A stretch of 64,000 nucleotides of DNA from Madurella fahalii (lineage: Eukaryota > Ascomycota > Sordariomycetes > Sordariales): the NCBI GenBank assembly GCA_029876055.1, contig CM056875.1, positions 7,155,001 through 7,219,000 on the forward strand. Reading direction: 5' to 3'. A program made the position numbers and the translations under genes. Positions within the stretch are counted from its first letter, which is position 1. Every line of letters begins with the position of its first letter. Under the pieces are notes generated by a model. The model was not told the origin of the DNA, did not search any database, and saw only the letters and a program-made list of their open reading frames with translations. This document shows positions 46,898 through 58,234 of this stretch, piece by piece.

Positions 46898-47839
46898 ATG
46901 GCTACTACGGTGGAATACCCACCACGGCGGACCCGTCTTCAGAGAAAACAGCTGCAGGCGGACGTCAAGAGCATCAAGCTAGACGATGATGATACGGCTG
47001 ATCCAAAAGCGACAAGAGGTCCAGATGCTCTCATTACCATGCTCCCCTTCCGCCCGCCGCGGACCACCACCCGGCTCTCCGTGGCTGATCACAAGCTGCT
47101 ACTACGCAAGCAGGACCTCCTCCGGAACCACGACATCCTCGTCCCCCCCGACATCCGCCGCTCCGGCTCGGGCGCCGACGCCGTCGCCGCCACCCTCGTC
47201 TTTGCCCAGCAGGAAGCTGGCACGGCCGTGTGCATTCACCCCTCCGGCCTCCTGCTGACTTGCTCGCACTGCGTGGCCGAGACTGCCGACGAGCTCGATC
47301 TCACCGCGGTGCACTGGCTTCTCTTCGTGTCGGGGACCATCGTCGGAGCTCGGTGTGTAGCATGGGACGCTCGGCGGGATCTGGCGCTGCTGCGGATCAC
47401 GGCAGCGACAACTGCGGAGCAGGAACCGGAGGGGGGCGCACGTTCGTTTCCGGCCGTTGTCGTCGCTGACCAACCGCCGCCCATGAACGCGAGGCTGGTG
47501 TGCATCGGGCACCCGGGGAGCGAAGATCTGGAGGCTGGACAGCCCGGCATCAAAACTGGCTACGACGTGCTGCACGTCAGCACGGGCGCGTTCCGGGGCT
47601 ACGCCGAGGGCCAGGACCTGCAGGATAACTCGGAGATCGGAGCGTTGCAACACGATTGCTGGACGTACTGGGGTCACAGCGGCGCGCCGCTTCTTGAGAG
47701 GGAGAGCTGGAGGCTCGTGGGGCTGCACTCCTCATGGGATGATCAGACGGGGATGCGGAGGGGGGTCCCGTTGGAAACCATTAGGGAATTCTTGGAGAGG
47801 AACTTCTGGGAAGTTGCGGACGGCCAGAAGGACCAATAA
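46898..47839 (+). CDS. Trypsin-like serine protease (S1 fold)
   Basis: Single-exon gene of 313 codons. The frame is open to an ATG at 46706, but I prefer the ATG at 46898 because the sequence before it overlaps an ankyrin relic on the other strand and shows no domain. Residues 1-45 are basic and acidic (PPRRTRLQRKQLQAD, DDDD). The protease domain carries the complete triad: His124 in LLTCSHCVAE, Asp161 in WDARRDLALLRI and Ser261 in YWGHSGAPLL. No signal peptide is visible, so it is probably an intracellular trypsin-like (HtrA/S1-fold) enzyme without a PDZ domain. Similar fungal proteins are often annotated as trypsin-like with AT-hook tails; I see no clear AT-hook here. Its substrate is unknown. 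Confidence 0.78.
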   Translation: MATTVEYPPRRTRLQRKQLQADVKSIKLDDDDTADPKATRGPDALITMLPFRPPRTTTRLSVADHKLLLRKQDLLRNHDILVPPDIRRSGSGADAVAATLVFAQQEAGTAVCIHPSGLLLTCSHCVAETADELDLTAVHWLLFVSGTIVGARCVAWDARRDLALLRITAATTAEQEPEGGARSFPAVVVADQPPPMNARLVCIGHPGSEDLEAGQPGIKTGYDVLHVSTGAFRGYAEGQDLQDNSEIGALQHDCWTYWGHSGAPLLERESWRLVGLHSSWDDQTGMRRGVPLETIREFLERNFWEVADGQKDQ

Positions 47840-48289
47840 CCTCACAGGAAGGACAGAGGCTGGTCTACCCGTCAGATCTACGCTGCGGCGGAGAACTTGA
47901 GACAGCAATTCGCTTTTCAGAGGGTCAAAGATAGATAATGTACTTAGGGACTCCAGGAACATCGAGAATCCCATCTATGCTGCCTTGACCTGGACGTCCG
48001 CTCCGTTCCTGTCTCCTGGTGCGTATGTTCTTCTCGGCACGGCTGTTTGCGTGACATTGTTTGTAGCTCTTCTCGACGTCGTGATGACGTCCTCGAATGA
48101 ACGTATGTCTTTGCAAACTTTCGCGCTCGGTTTCAGGTCATAGCTTGGATGCGTCGGTGAACGTGGGGGCGTCTCGGCCACGATCTAGGGCCTCCGCTGA
48201 TGCCATCTCGGAATCCCTCGGCGAAACCGTTCAACCTCTTGCGCGATCAATCTGCGACTGGATAGCTTAAACAACTGAGGTAATTAAAC
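47840..48289. other. Intergenic stretch
   Basis: Minus-strand open frames at 47732-48181 read partly like protein (PSYDLKPSAKVCKDIRSFED) but match nothing I know and have no clear gene structure. Confidence 0.3.
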
Positions 48290-49620
48290 GATTCAAAGAG
48301 GATTGTTCTCGCTAGCAGCCACCGTTACTCTACTAATATTGCGTACGCCTTGATAGAACCGATACCAACAGAAGGGTGTACTGCTGATCGGTAGCTCTAC
48401 GAGGCGGTAAAAACATTAGTAGTAAGATTTGCTAAAGGCCGCTCCTCTATAGAGTACGGAGGTTAACCTAATTATTATTCTTCCTGCAACGCTTTACCCA
48501 AAATAGGGTATGCTGGTCTTTCTACTGCTCATAGAGGAACCGTACCTTATAGGCCGAATAAACTTACATCAACAAGTAATAGAAAACAACAATAGTACAC
48601 GCCAGTTTAGTTGCAAAAGAAAGGAAGGCCGTATATAAGGCGGTGAAGACTTCGAGTCTTCGACTTCGGATTCGTGCACTACTACCCCCTCCCCCCCCTT
48701 CTTCAGCTTCTTCGGCCTCTAGCTCTAGCTGTTAGGCTAGGCTATATCTATCAAACGGCCTAAATCCATCAGCGAGCCCAAAAACTTCCTTAAAGCCTTA
48801 TGTTCCAGGGGCCTCAGCCCTGTAATACAATACACAGGTCTCGGTGGGTTCGAATTTGAGTCCTTGGCTAGATTCTAGGCTTCGGTGATATTCGACACAA
48901 CAAGGTGCTCCACTATTTTCCGGCCTTCTCAACTTCAGTAGGGGGTAAGGAAACCTGGGATCCCCTGTTGGAAAAGGAAGTCCTGTAGGTTAATAGTCCC
49001 TACTCGCACCTATACTAGCAGGGAGCTCTGGCCTTTGGCAAGGTCTTGGTGCTTCCGAAGTATCTTATCGGTAAATAGTAATTTAGGAGGGTCTCCGTCG
49101 GCTAGCCTAGTAAGCTGGCCTTCGGCCTGTTTTTTCCAACGCTCCTCTAAGCCTTCTTTAGTGCCTCCTCTATTATAAGACCCTGATCCTGACCCTGATT
49201 CTGGCCCTGATCTTGGTCCTGATCCTGGTCCTGCCCTTGATCTTGGCTAACCCACTAGCTAATAGTAATAGCAGACTTTTTGGCTGTAGTTGGTTGCTGT
49301 GATAGTAGAGGTCTACATCACTAGCTTCGTCTCTGGAACCTCCTTTACGGCCTGTTGTAACCCTCCTGAATCATGAAGCTTGGTGGGCGCATCTGGGCCT
49401 TTAGGTCTGGCCCAGCCTATGGGAGAGGGGTATGTAGCCAGGTTTCGAAGTCTGCGAGCCTCTTGTTGAGATAGAGGTCCAGTGGTTGTACCTATCTGAT
49501 GATATATACGTATCTAAGATATCGCTTAACCTTTAAGAAGATTAGGTCTAAAGGGCTAATTTATTATACCCTACTCTAAGTAAGCTACTATATCTAATAG
49601 CATTATTAGTCCTGATTAAA
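48290..49620. mobile_element. AT-rich, RIP-like repeat block (probable dead transposon)
   Basis: TA-rich sequence with stops in all frames, similar in texture to the block at 10.45-13.1 kb. It includes a C-rich run (48685-48698), a degenerate six-base repeat (49181-49247) and patches of higher GC. No terminal repeats or transposase motif could be identified by eye. Confidence 0.45.
49181..49247. repeat. Degenerate hexanucleotide repeat (CCTGAT-type)
   Basis: About eleven units of cctgat, ccctga, ttctgg or tcttgg in tandem. On the minus strand it would encode a Gln/Asp/Gly-rich run, so it may derive from a low-complexity coding region of the surrounding element. Confidence 0.65.
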
Positions 49621-49825
49621 ATTGTTTATTCTATTTTATTTAGCTTCTGTTGTTCGCAACAACCTCAGACTAGCGCGCCTGAGCTTTGCCTATAGTATAT
49701 GGTTACAGTCTCGCACGGGAAACACTGCGTGCTTGCTAACCCAACCACCGTCAACCCAAACTTTAGTCCGTTCCACCAAGCGCAGCGCAGAACGGTCTAA
49801 TACGGCGTCATTTTCCTGCGACATC

Positions 49826-51317
49826 ATGTCATCCGATTCTGAGCGGTATACCTGCGACGACTGGTCATCTTTCTCAGATGGACAAGAGTACGATGGCAAG
49901 CAGCTACTTGCTTTGGTTAGCAGCGGCAGCAGCCCATTCAGTGGTTCGTAGGATGTGAACATTCCTATTAAGAAGATTGAAATTGCCGTCGGTTCGACAG
50001 TCACCGACATTCCCATCGTGACCAGAGGCTCAAACAACCTTGTAACTATTTTTATATTGTCATGTTACCGTAAGTGGTATCCCCAGCAATAGATGCTGAC
50101 CAAACTCGGGCGTCTTATTTAGGGACTCCACTGCAAGCTATCAGTTCAACGCGAAATCCTGGTTCGTCTAGGACGGAGCGACGTTAACATGCCCAACTAT
50201 GACGGTTTTGGCATGGATTTCCTGCTGGGGGATATGACGTTCGAAACAGAAGTCTACGGACTCTTGGAGCATTCCGAAATCCCCGTCTCCCGGCTTCTGT
50301 ATTTTCGCCTTCCGGCCCAGTACCCTGGCCCTGCCACGGATGTACCGGCCGACCTGGCTGGTCAACGTGTCATAGTCTTCGAGAAAGTAGATGGACGAGA
50401 CAATGTTTGGGGCGGCCTTAGCGTCGAAGGCAAGGTAACTCCCGCCTCAAAAACCTTCGCGGTGCATTCATACACTCGCTAACAGGAAGCGGCTCACGAC
50501 CCAACACAGCGAAGCGTCCTCACTCAAGCTCCCCGCATCCGCGCCTCCCTGTTCAAGTTTGTTGTGCCAGCTGATTTCGCCGAGACATGGTTTCTACCTC
50601 GCACATTCAAGTTCATGCCCAAACAGCTACCTTTGCCCTTCGCACCCACACGTGAGTTCTGGACCGCTATTCTCCGGTCCAAGATTGAGGCTACTATTGG
50701 TGAAGAGGCCGAGACGATAGGGTGGGAAGATGATAACAACATCGTCGGCCCGAGGGCCGCCAAAGCCAAGCAGTCCCTCCTACGATTCATCTCGCACCTG
50801 CTCCCCGGTGGCGTGGAAAACGAGTGGCTTTACCGTCCTGTTCTCGAGCACGGGGACTACGGCGTCCACAACATGTCTGTCATGGTAGATATCTCAGGCA
50901 AACCTCGCGTCACGTCCTTATACGACTGGGAAACCGGCTATCTCGTGCCTGCCATCCTCGCAGATCCAGAGATGGCTGTCTTTGTTGATCTGACAGCCGA
51001 CGAGAGTGGACGGCCTCGGATCACAAGAGTCGACGGTGATGTGACCCCTGACTACTGTAGTGAATACATGAATTATGCAGCTTATTATCTCAAGGTAAGG
51101 GTGCGTCTCAAATGGGAACTCCGAACATCCCGTCTCACTTGCTATTTCATAGGACTTGTACAGCGGAGCCCCTGGGTTTCAGCGGGCCATAGTTGCAGGT
51201 GGCGATGTCCGATATCTGTGGTTTGCTCTCAAGAACTGGAGAGGGGAGGAGCCAGAGGAATTTTTTGGAAGTCTTGGGGATTGGGCTGACCGTAGAATAT
51301 CCGAGGCTGGCGCGTAA
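49826..51317 (+). CDS. APH-like phosphotransferase family protein, with one in-frame TAG
   Basis: Four exons: 49826-50041, 50123-50434, 50486-51094 and 51153-51317, with introns of 81, 51 and 58 bp that keep frame throughout (433 codons counting the stop codon inside exon 1). Family blocks in order: REILVRLGRSDVNMP, DGFGMDFLLGDMTFETEVYG, IGWEDDNNIVGP, the catalytic loop LEHGDYGVHNMSV, the metal-binding LYDWETGYLVPAIL, and a C-terminal RYLWFALKNWRGEEPE. Fungal members are kinases of unknown small-molecule substrate; drug resistance should not be assumed. A TAG at 49949-49951 interrupts exon 1 near codon 42. It could be a CAG->TAG (RIP-type) mutation or lie inside an exceptionally short 36-bp intron (49916-49951) that would keep frame. 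Everything after it is intact. A second, broken relative is at 20.1-20.5 kb. Confidence 0.72.
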
Positions 51318-53327
51318 TCAAAGCACTAGCTTAAGAAGTGGGCGGTTGGTCTCAAAAAGCTTCATCCACCAAAATCACTCTCATCACATCCTCTCTCAAC
51401 CACCTTCCCACCTCGGTACTGCTGCGTAGGTCCCCTTGCTCGAGTCCTAGCCCCGCTCCATGTCCTCTGCTACTCCTAGATGATGTTCCAGAGGACTCCG
51501 GGCAACTGCGATCATTGCTTTCCGCCCTGTAACCCGCCTGGAACTTTCCAATAGCGGTCTGACTGTGATGTTAAGGCTTGCAGACACTGCATCAAAGTCT
51601 CGCCAACAGTAAGGCATTCACAAGGCGGCTTCGGGTGCAGCGTGTGACGCAGGTAACATGAATCTGAAAGCGCAATGTAATGTCCTTGGCCACATAGGTG
51701 GTTTTGTGGAACTAAGCCACACGAGAATTACACCTGCGTTCTCATCTCTCCGCATGCCTCTTCAGTTTGTTTTGCACATGTCCTTCGTTGGCCTGGCCTA
51801 ATTAGCTGGTACGTTGTAAAGCTATATATTCCCGCACATTTCGTGAACGAAATCCATCAAGAGCAATGAGCACCACGCTAACTGCTCTCAGTTTGACGAG
51901 CAACTTCCAGCAGCTCACTCTCCATTTCGACACTTTGTATCTGACCCGTAGCGGATGAGAGGAATGCAAGAATCCAGTTTCCGAATCCCTCAATACAGTG
52001 TTGCATAAGCCATCTCGGTGGTTGAGGAGTCTTGGACTGCCTGGACGCTTGCTTCTCAGCCCGAATCAGCTCTGTACCGAGTTCTGCCAGCTTGAACCCG
52101 AACCTTTTTCAACCGCATTGGAAGAACCCTGAGTTGAGGGTCGCTCTACTTCAACCCCGAGAATACCCCCAGCGGATGAGAGGGGAAACTGTGAGAGGTG
52201 GATTGCCTAAAGTGATGCGAAACTTCAACTGTACGTGTCAGTTGCACTAACTGACACATCTGTCGCACATAGTAGAAACCTCGGTTATACCTGGAAAGTG
52301 GATATCAGAAACAAGCAAGCCTCAAAGTCGTGTGGCAAGCTGCGCGGGATGCTGAATGACTAAGTAAGAGGATTGACTCCCAGCAAGCTTTATCAGGAGA
52401 ATATTTCGCGGCAGGCAGTGATGTATGGGAAGGAGAGAAACGGACAAGCTCCGTATCACGAAAGGAACGCCATGTTTCATGCGAATTTTGGAGAAGTGGG
52501 TAACGGTCTTTCATCAGGTCTACTATATTTTAGATGTGTTGAGCAACCATCACGCACCCAACGGTACTTTTGATATAAAAATCACTTTTCGACTCCCGCC
52601 CGGCCGAGTAACTAAGGTATCCTTTGTTCAGAACAACACCATCCCCAAGCCATGATGCGGCCGAGGTTGATTCTGCAAGGCCCGATAATGAGTGGTAGCC
52701 ACCGGCCGCCACCCGTCAGACGGCGCCCGCCGGACGCCTTTTCGTCGTCTGGCTCGAGTCCGGAGCCGAGGATGAGCTTGGTCGTCGGCGTTTTGATTGG
52801 CATTGTTGCCGATCATCGATGGGCTGCGGCAAGCTTGTTGCACCACTGAAGTTGAGCACGTCTATGTCTGTGTTGCAGTTCATGAGGGTATCCTGGCCAG
52901 GAGGACAGGTGTTGAGAGATGGACCCTCACTCGCCGGCGGACTGACCCCTAACGGCTGGTTTTGCTGAATTGAATGCGAAGGCCGCGGGGCTGTCAAACC
53001 CCAGGAATCAACCCTGCCCAGAAGCAGGTCGTTAATTTCGAGAAAAGGGATCTCGGCCTCTAGAACTTCGGAGTGACGCTGTGGTCGGAATCTGGAAATC
53101 GTTAGCCGGCTCGTTCCAAGGTCTAATTAGAAGCAGAGAATAGGTAGGTCACATCCAGAGTTGAGGGGGTCGGTCCCGTAACGAAACATCATGATCGTAT
53201 TGGGGTTTGGGTAGTGTTGTTCAAAAGCAAAGCTAATGGTTGCTCTTGGACGTTTGGCTTCTGCAATCTACTTGGCGAAGTCGCCTTGGTTGTCCCTCGC
53301 GTGGCTACAGCAGCGGGCGCTGGCTAA
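51318..53327. other. Gene-free stretch
   Basis: No gene recognised. A minus-strand open frame at about 52716-53040 is Ser/Pro-rich (EGPSLNTCPPGQDTLMNCNT) and may be the end of a dead gene, but has no known family. Confidence 0.35.
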
Positions 53328-55225
53328 CTACTTGTGCTGGTTGATGGACTGGAATGCAGCTCTGGATCGCTCATGAAGCTTGCTGAGGAAGTTTCTCTGT
53401 AAAATCTTGTAAGTCAAAGTCATTGAGCGCAGCGGGACGGGGAGTTCGTGGTTTGGATGGGGGAACCAGCGCTTACTAAGTTCGTCAGGCTCGTTGCAGT
53501 GAAGTTCCGCTTCTCAAATTTGTGAGTAGCAGTAAATATAATCCAAAGAGCGCAGCAGATGGTGATGGGGTTGTGGTGTTTGTCGGCCTTGCTCATGGAC
53601 CTGATTGTCCGGTAGCAGAGTTCTTGAATGAGCGCTTGGGCACGGTGCGCAACCGAGTATGTGAGCTCAAGGACGAGATTTTTTGCGGCCGGCAGGCCGA
53701 TGCCGCGGGGGAGGCCGGCAGTGAGCAGGCTCAGATACAGCTCGTTTCCATCCCAATTGAGCAACATGATGATCCAGAATGCACAATTCCATGCACTGGC
53801 CAACGTTTTGCGCTCAAACCCGCATCATCCACATCAGTTGTTTGGCTACTTGACATTGTTACTATGCTGCTAGAGAGAAACAAACTCACATCGGCCTCTA
53901 CAAGGTTCCGTATGTTGCAAGATGGACGCCGCCGGCCAATGAACCCGTCCAGCTGAATTCCGTCGAGCGCTGGGGCGACGATGTTGGCACCAGATGCTGC
54001 TGCTGCGGTGGCAGTAGTAGCGAGTTTATTGATTGCCACTACCGAGCTCGTCGTAGAGTAGGGTGAGTAAAACTCCCTGTCGTCGATGTAGCACACTAAT
54101 TCGCCACCAAATAGAGATTCAAGAGAACCCCCGGGTCCCAGATGGGAAACTCGATCGACTTCCCCACGCAACGCAACCAAAAGGAGCTGCGCCTCAACTG
54201 GAGCATAACGCGTCAGTTGTTTTCTCGTCTCAATCACGGGTTGAAGGCGGGGGTGGAAATCTTACCAAGCTCGAAAAACATGATCTTGGGTAACGACAGG
54301 GTCTCATTCGGTTCGACAAAGAGCTGGAGCGGGTCCGCTGCGCCGTTCATCCGGTCTAGCCACTCCTTGGCCCGACTCCGAGTATTCTCGTCCACCTTTG
54401 ATTCTAGATGCTGGCACCGGCTACAGACAGACCTGACGGTGCCATCGCACTTTGACTACAATCGTATTAACATTGGCCAACATCGGGATTGACATAGGTC
54501 CGAACCTTTGGCACGCCTGCAAATCTGCAGGGAGCACAGCGAGAAGCGAATGATTTGACCTTAGTCAGTGGCTGCCTCTCTGCGCCGATTGCGGTAGGGT
54601 TCCGTTCGTGTACCGCTGAATTCAAGTTGTTCAGCTCAAGATCTTCTTCCTCGATGAAGACCTTCCCTTGTCTTGGCAAGACTAGCGCAGTACCGGTGCT
54701 GTGAACCTCTTGTTGTTTCTCGGCTTCGCTATTCGGCTCCCAAACCCCACTGTCCAGCAAGTAAATAGAGCGATGTCCCAGGGGGTCAGGTGACGGATCG
54801 TTGGATGGAGGCGGAGGCGCGTCTTCATGGAGACGCTGGATTGAGGCAGGCGTTTCGTACTGAAAGAGTGCGGCAGTAAGTGGCGGCTCGAGTAGTAGGT
54901 TATCCGTGGTGGGAACGCCGGATTCAGTGTCCTGGATGTGTCAATGCTGCTTCGGAACTAAGACAGCTGCAAGGGGAACACAGCTTGTAACAACTGAGAG
55001 ACTGTTAGTCTCCAAGGCCTCCCCCCAAACGTTTTGCCACTTGCACATCAAATCGCCGGGAACTATTTGCCCACCATTATCAACTAAAACATCAGTTGAG
55101 TGTTGCGGTGGCTGCTCTCCGTCGAAGGCAATGACTTCGTCCCAATCCGGATTGCAAGGATCATCATCCCACCCCTCTGAATTTGCGGCCCAGCCGTCAA
55201 TGTTGGAATCCTCGTTTGGGTTCAT
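53328..55225 (-). CDS. Putative Zn(II)2Cys6-type transcription regulator with atypical cluster
   Basis: Multi-exon gene read from MNPNEDSNIDGWAAN at 55225. Exons after the first: 54931-54506, 54455-54266, 54197-53890, 53812-53477 and 53396-53328, with introns of 50, 68, 77 and 80 bp that all keep frame (GTTCGG, GTAAGA, GTGAGT and GTAAGC donors). The first exon ends at an uncertain donor before an in-frame TGA at 54941-54943. A long acidic N-terminus rich in Asp, Glu and Pro is followed by a Zn-cluster-like segment split by the 50-bp intron: SRCAPCRFAGVPK, then SKCDGTVRSVCSRC. The C-terminal part contains EWLDRMNGAADPLQLFVEPN and helices as in fungal regulators. The second and third Cys are nine residues apart instead of six, and the sixth Cys is missing. 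Either a diverged regulator or one that has lost its DNA-binding domain. Confidence 0.58.
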
Positions 55226-58200
55226 GCTGGGATTAGCTTTGTCTCCGGGTACTGTACGTGAGGCTCTGAGTCAACAGTATCGTCAATGTCAGCACAAGAT
55301 GGTCGGTCAGCCCTTCGAGGACAGTCGATCACTTGGTGACAACTCTTTGCACCGAAATGCCGAGGAAGAAACGGCTTTGGATGAGTTGAGCTCGCCATTT
55401 TGTACTCTACAATGCCACAAATATGGAATGAGTAAATGTGTTGCAAATGCAGCTAAGCCATCTGCGGTCATGCAACTAACGCATGAGATACCGCCAACGA
55501 CCCCGCTTCTTGTACGATCTTAGGGAGCTGGAACCACATATGGTCGATATATGAATCATCTCTCTGGCAACCAATCAATTGCCATCGTCTGTGACGTTTG
55601 AGGCCGCGACTCGAGTACCGGGGAACTTGGGAGGCTACTTAATTACGCTGCCGTACCCGGGCCCAGGATACTGCCTCGCGTTCGGGACTTTCTTCACCTA
55701 GGGCACCTATAAGTGCCGAACTATGGCCCATCTTGGCTATTGAGCATCACAAAGCTTGTTGGGGAAGATTAGAATGCGTTCAGATAGTCATCGTGGTCAT
55801 CGTGATCGTGAACGGTCCATATGCGGGTAAATTTGAGGTTACACTACTCAAAACCAGCTCATAAAGCGCAAACCTGGATCGAGACACAAAATCTATGCCA
55901 TTATGACCGCATTCCGCCATTGGACGACGAAATTGCCGCTCTGTGGGGTGTCGCAGCGAGCCGGGAAAGGCCACACGGTCGGGCCGGTGCGGTCACATTC
56001 TCCCCAGAGTGCCCGTCACTGGTATGCGGCTCTAATACTAATTACTTCCATGGCTAACGTCTAGGTTCGTTCATACCTTGATTCTCAGCTTAGTAGGCTC
56101 CTCCTCAATGTCCCATCAGCTAGCTAGCTGCCTCCGGCATGGCTTCCCGCCCTTCTCCCAAGAGCCGTGCTCTCCAGATTGGCCGCTTCCAACCCCCATC
56201 AGAACGAGTAACGGTGGGAACCTTCCCCATCAGTTTTCCGCTTAGTGTGTCTTCAAGTTCGACGTGCGGAAATCAACGATGTTTTCCAGGTGCTTCCGAC
56301 GACACCTCGGCCGATGCATACACCAGAGATTGCGTAGAGTGGCCTTGGAGATCCTCGGGAATAAGACCGAGTTTGACGGAAGAGTCCAATCGAGAGTTGC
56401 GGTGCACGGTTCGGCTTGGCCCGTGTTGCCGCAGGCGTAGAAATTGCTGAGCGGAAGTAGTGTAGACTAATCAACCGGCTTTCTTTGTTGAGGCTTATGT
56501 AGAATTAATTTAAAGGGTCTTTCGTAGGGGATGTGGTGTGTACTATAGCACTCCCGCTATAGCGGAAGCGCGCGTTTTCGAAATCATTATGACACGATGG
56601 CGAGGTGCTTCTAAGTAGTTGTACGCAGGCTAAGTTCGCACGGGCTTCTCTTCCACGCCGCGTTACGCCTAGCAGACATCCTTCAACTCTGCCTTTCCTC
56701 TGAGATAAACGAACTGGCCTGCAGGATACTCTGCTAGCTCCGGTTATGAGACCTTATCTCAAAAAGCTGGATCGGTTGTTTTCGTCTTGAGGAGGCAACA
56801 CTAAGCAGAGTATAGACAGTTAACTGTGACCATCGAGGTGTTAAAGTAGTATACAAGACAAATCGGCCCGTCTTGATTATAGCAAGAAATGGGATCTATC
56901 TTTCTCAACACGTGGCCGTGATGAAAGGTGGGGTGGCTTATAGGCCTACCCTTGATTAAGTAATTACCTACTTCGGTACCTAGGTAGCGATGTGATAGCA
57001 TTCTATCTCGGTGCCACCAGCGCCTACTGACACCTTGTCTTCTATTATTTCTCCGCATCCAATTGAAATTAGCACAACCGGGTTGCTGGGTATAATTACG
57101 CCCTCCTTAAGGGATCGGCAGACGTGGGTTAGGCTGCACTAATTCTCTTCTTCAACTCCTTTCGACGTGGCACGGCTGTGCTCAGCTTTATTCACGTTGA
57201 TGCAGGCTAAATTTACGTCCTATACTTTCTCATACTGTGATAATCCTATGGCCCTAAGATTTTAATTCCGAAAAGTAAGACTGATGGTCAGAGATAACAA
57301 AGCCACGCCAATAGTAAAAAATCGTAGTCTTTACGCAATGTGTGCGACAATCTTGGTTATTGATTGATTTTCGTGGTTACTTGTTTATTAGTAGCATTTG
57401 CCCTTAATAAATGCAACATTAGCCGGGGGGTTAGAACCGGGCCCTTCGAGGTCGTGTAGGCTCAAGACCACGCACGACAACCGCGATAGCGATCATCCGG
57501 ATTCGTCTCCGATAGCCATGTTGCTACTGCTATTCAGTAATACTACTGGAGTTTTGCGTACAGCATTCAGACAGTCCGAATTTTACGAGGGACTCGGCCA
57601 CGCTTGATCCAACGATTCGGCGATACCACTGGGCCGGCGCTGTTCGTTCCCCTTTCCGCACAGGGAAGGTGCTGAACTTGTTACACGAGCACAGACTCGG
57701 GGAAACAGTGTGTGCAAAGTCCATGTCTATATTTACTCGAGCTGTTACAGATCCCTGCTGTTGTTGGCAGCGGCGAATGACGGGCCGAAGGGTTCGGGAA
57801 GTTCGGCCCCGGAATCAGCACCTTACATGTCGGTACCCAGGCTTGTTGGTGTGGTTGTAATGCGGAGATGTGAGTTGCTGGCTAAATCCTGCGCGGCAGA
57901 TTTAATACCTGCCCATCAATCAAATGCCGGTCTGCTGACAGTTAAATTGGAGACACGGAGAAGCCCCTTTAAGGTTGGCGGGGTCTTGCCTGTTTGGTCC
58001 AACTTGTGTTCTATGTCCGGAGAGTCTGGTCTGAGAAGAGAGCAGGCTTTCCAATGTTAAATGCTAAGGCGACTCCCTGACGCATAGATGCAGCATCTGC
58101 TTTTGAAAAAAAAAAATTGGATTTAGTACAAGTGTCGTTCCAATCACTAGTTCGAACGAGAGAATCACAACGCTGCCTACTTTCCGGTTTTCCTCATTCC

Positions 58201-58234
58201 TTCACCTCGCTGGAACATCACATACCAAAGCAAG
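55226..58234. other. Gene-free stretch
   Basis: No recognisable gene on either strand. 56470-57400 is moderately TA-rich. Several open frames of 60-100 codons (for example 56139-56450 plus) have no family resemblance. Confidence 0.4.

Noticed and set aside
47102..47728. Minus-strand 208-codon open frame opposite the trypsin-like protease
   Set aside because: Antisense shadow of a GC-rich coding region; the plus strand carries the full catalytic triad.
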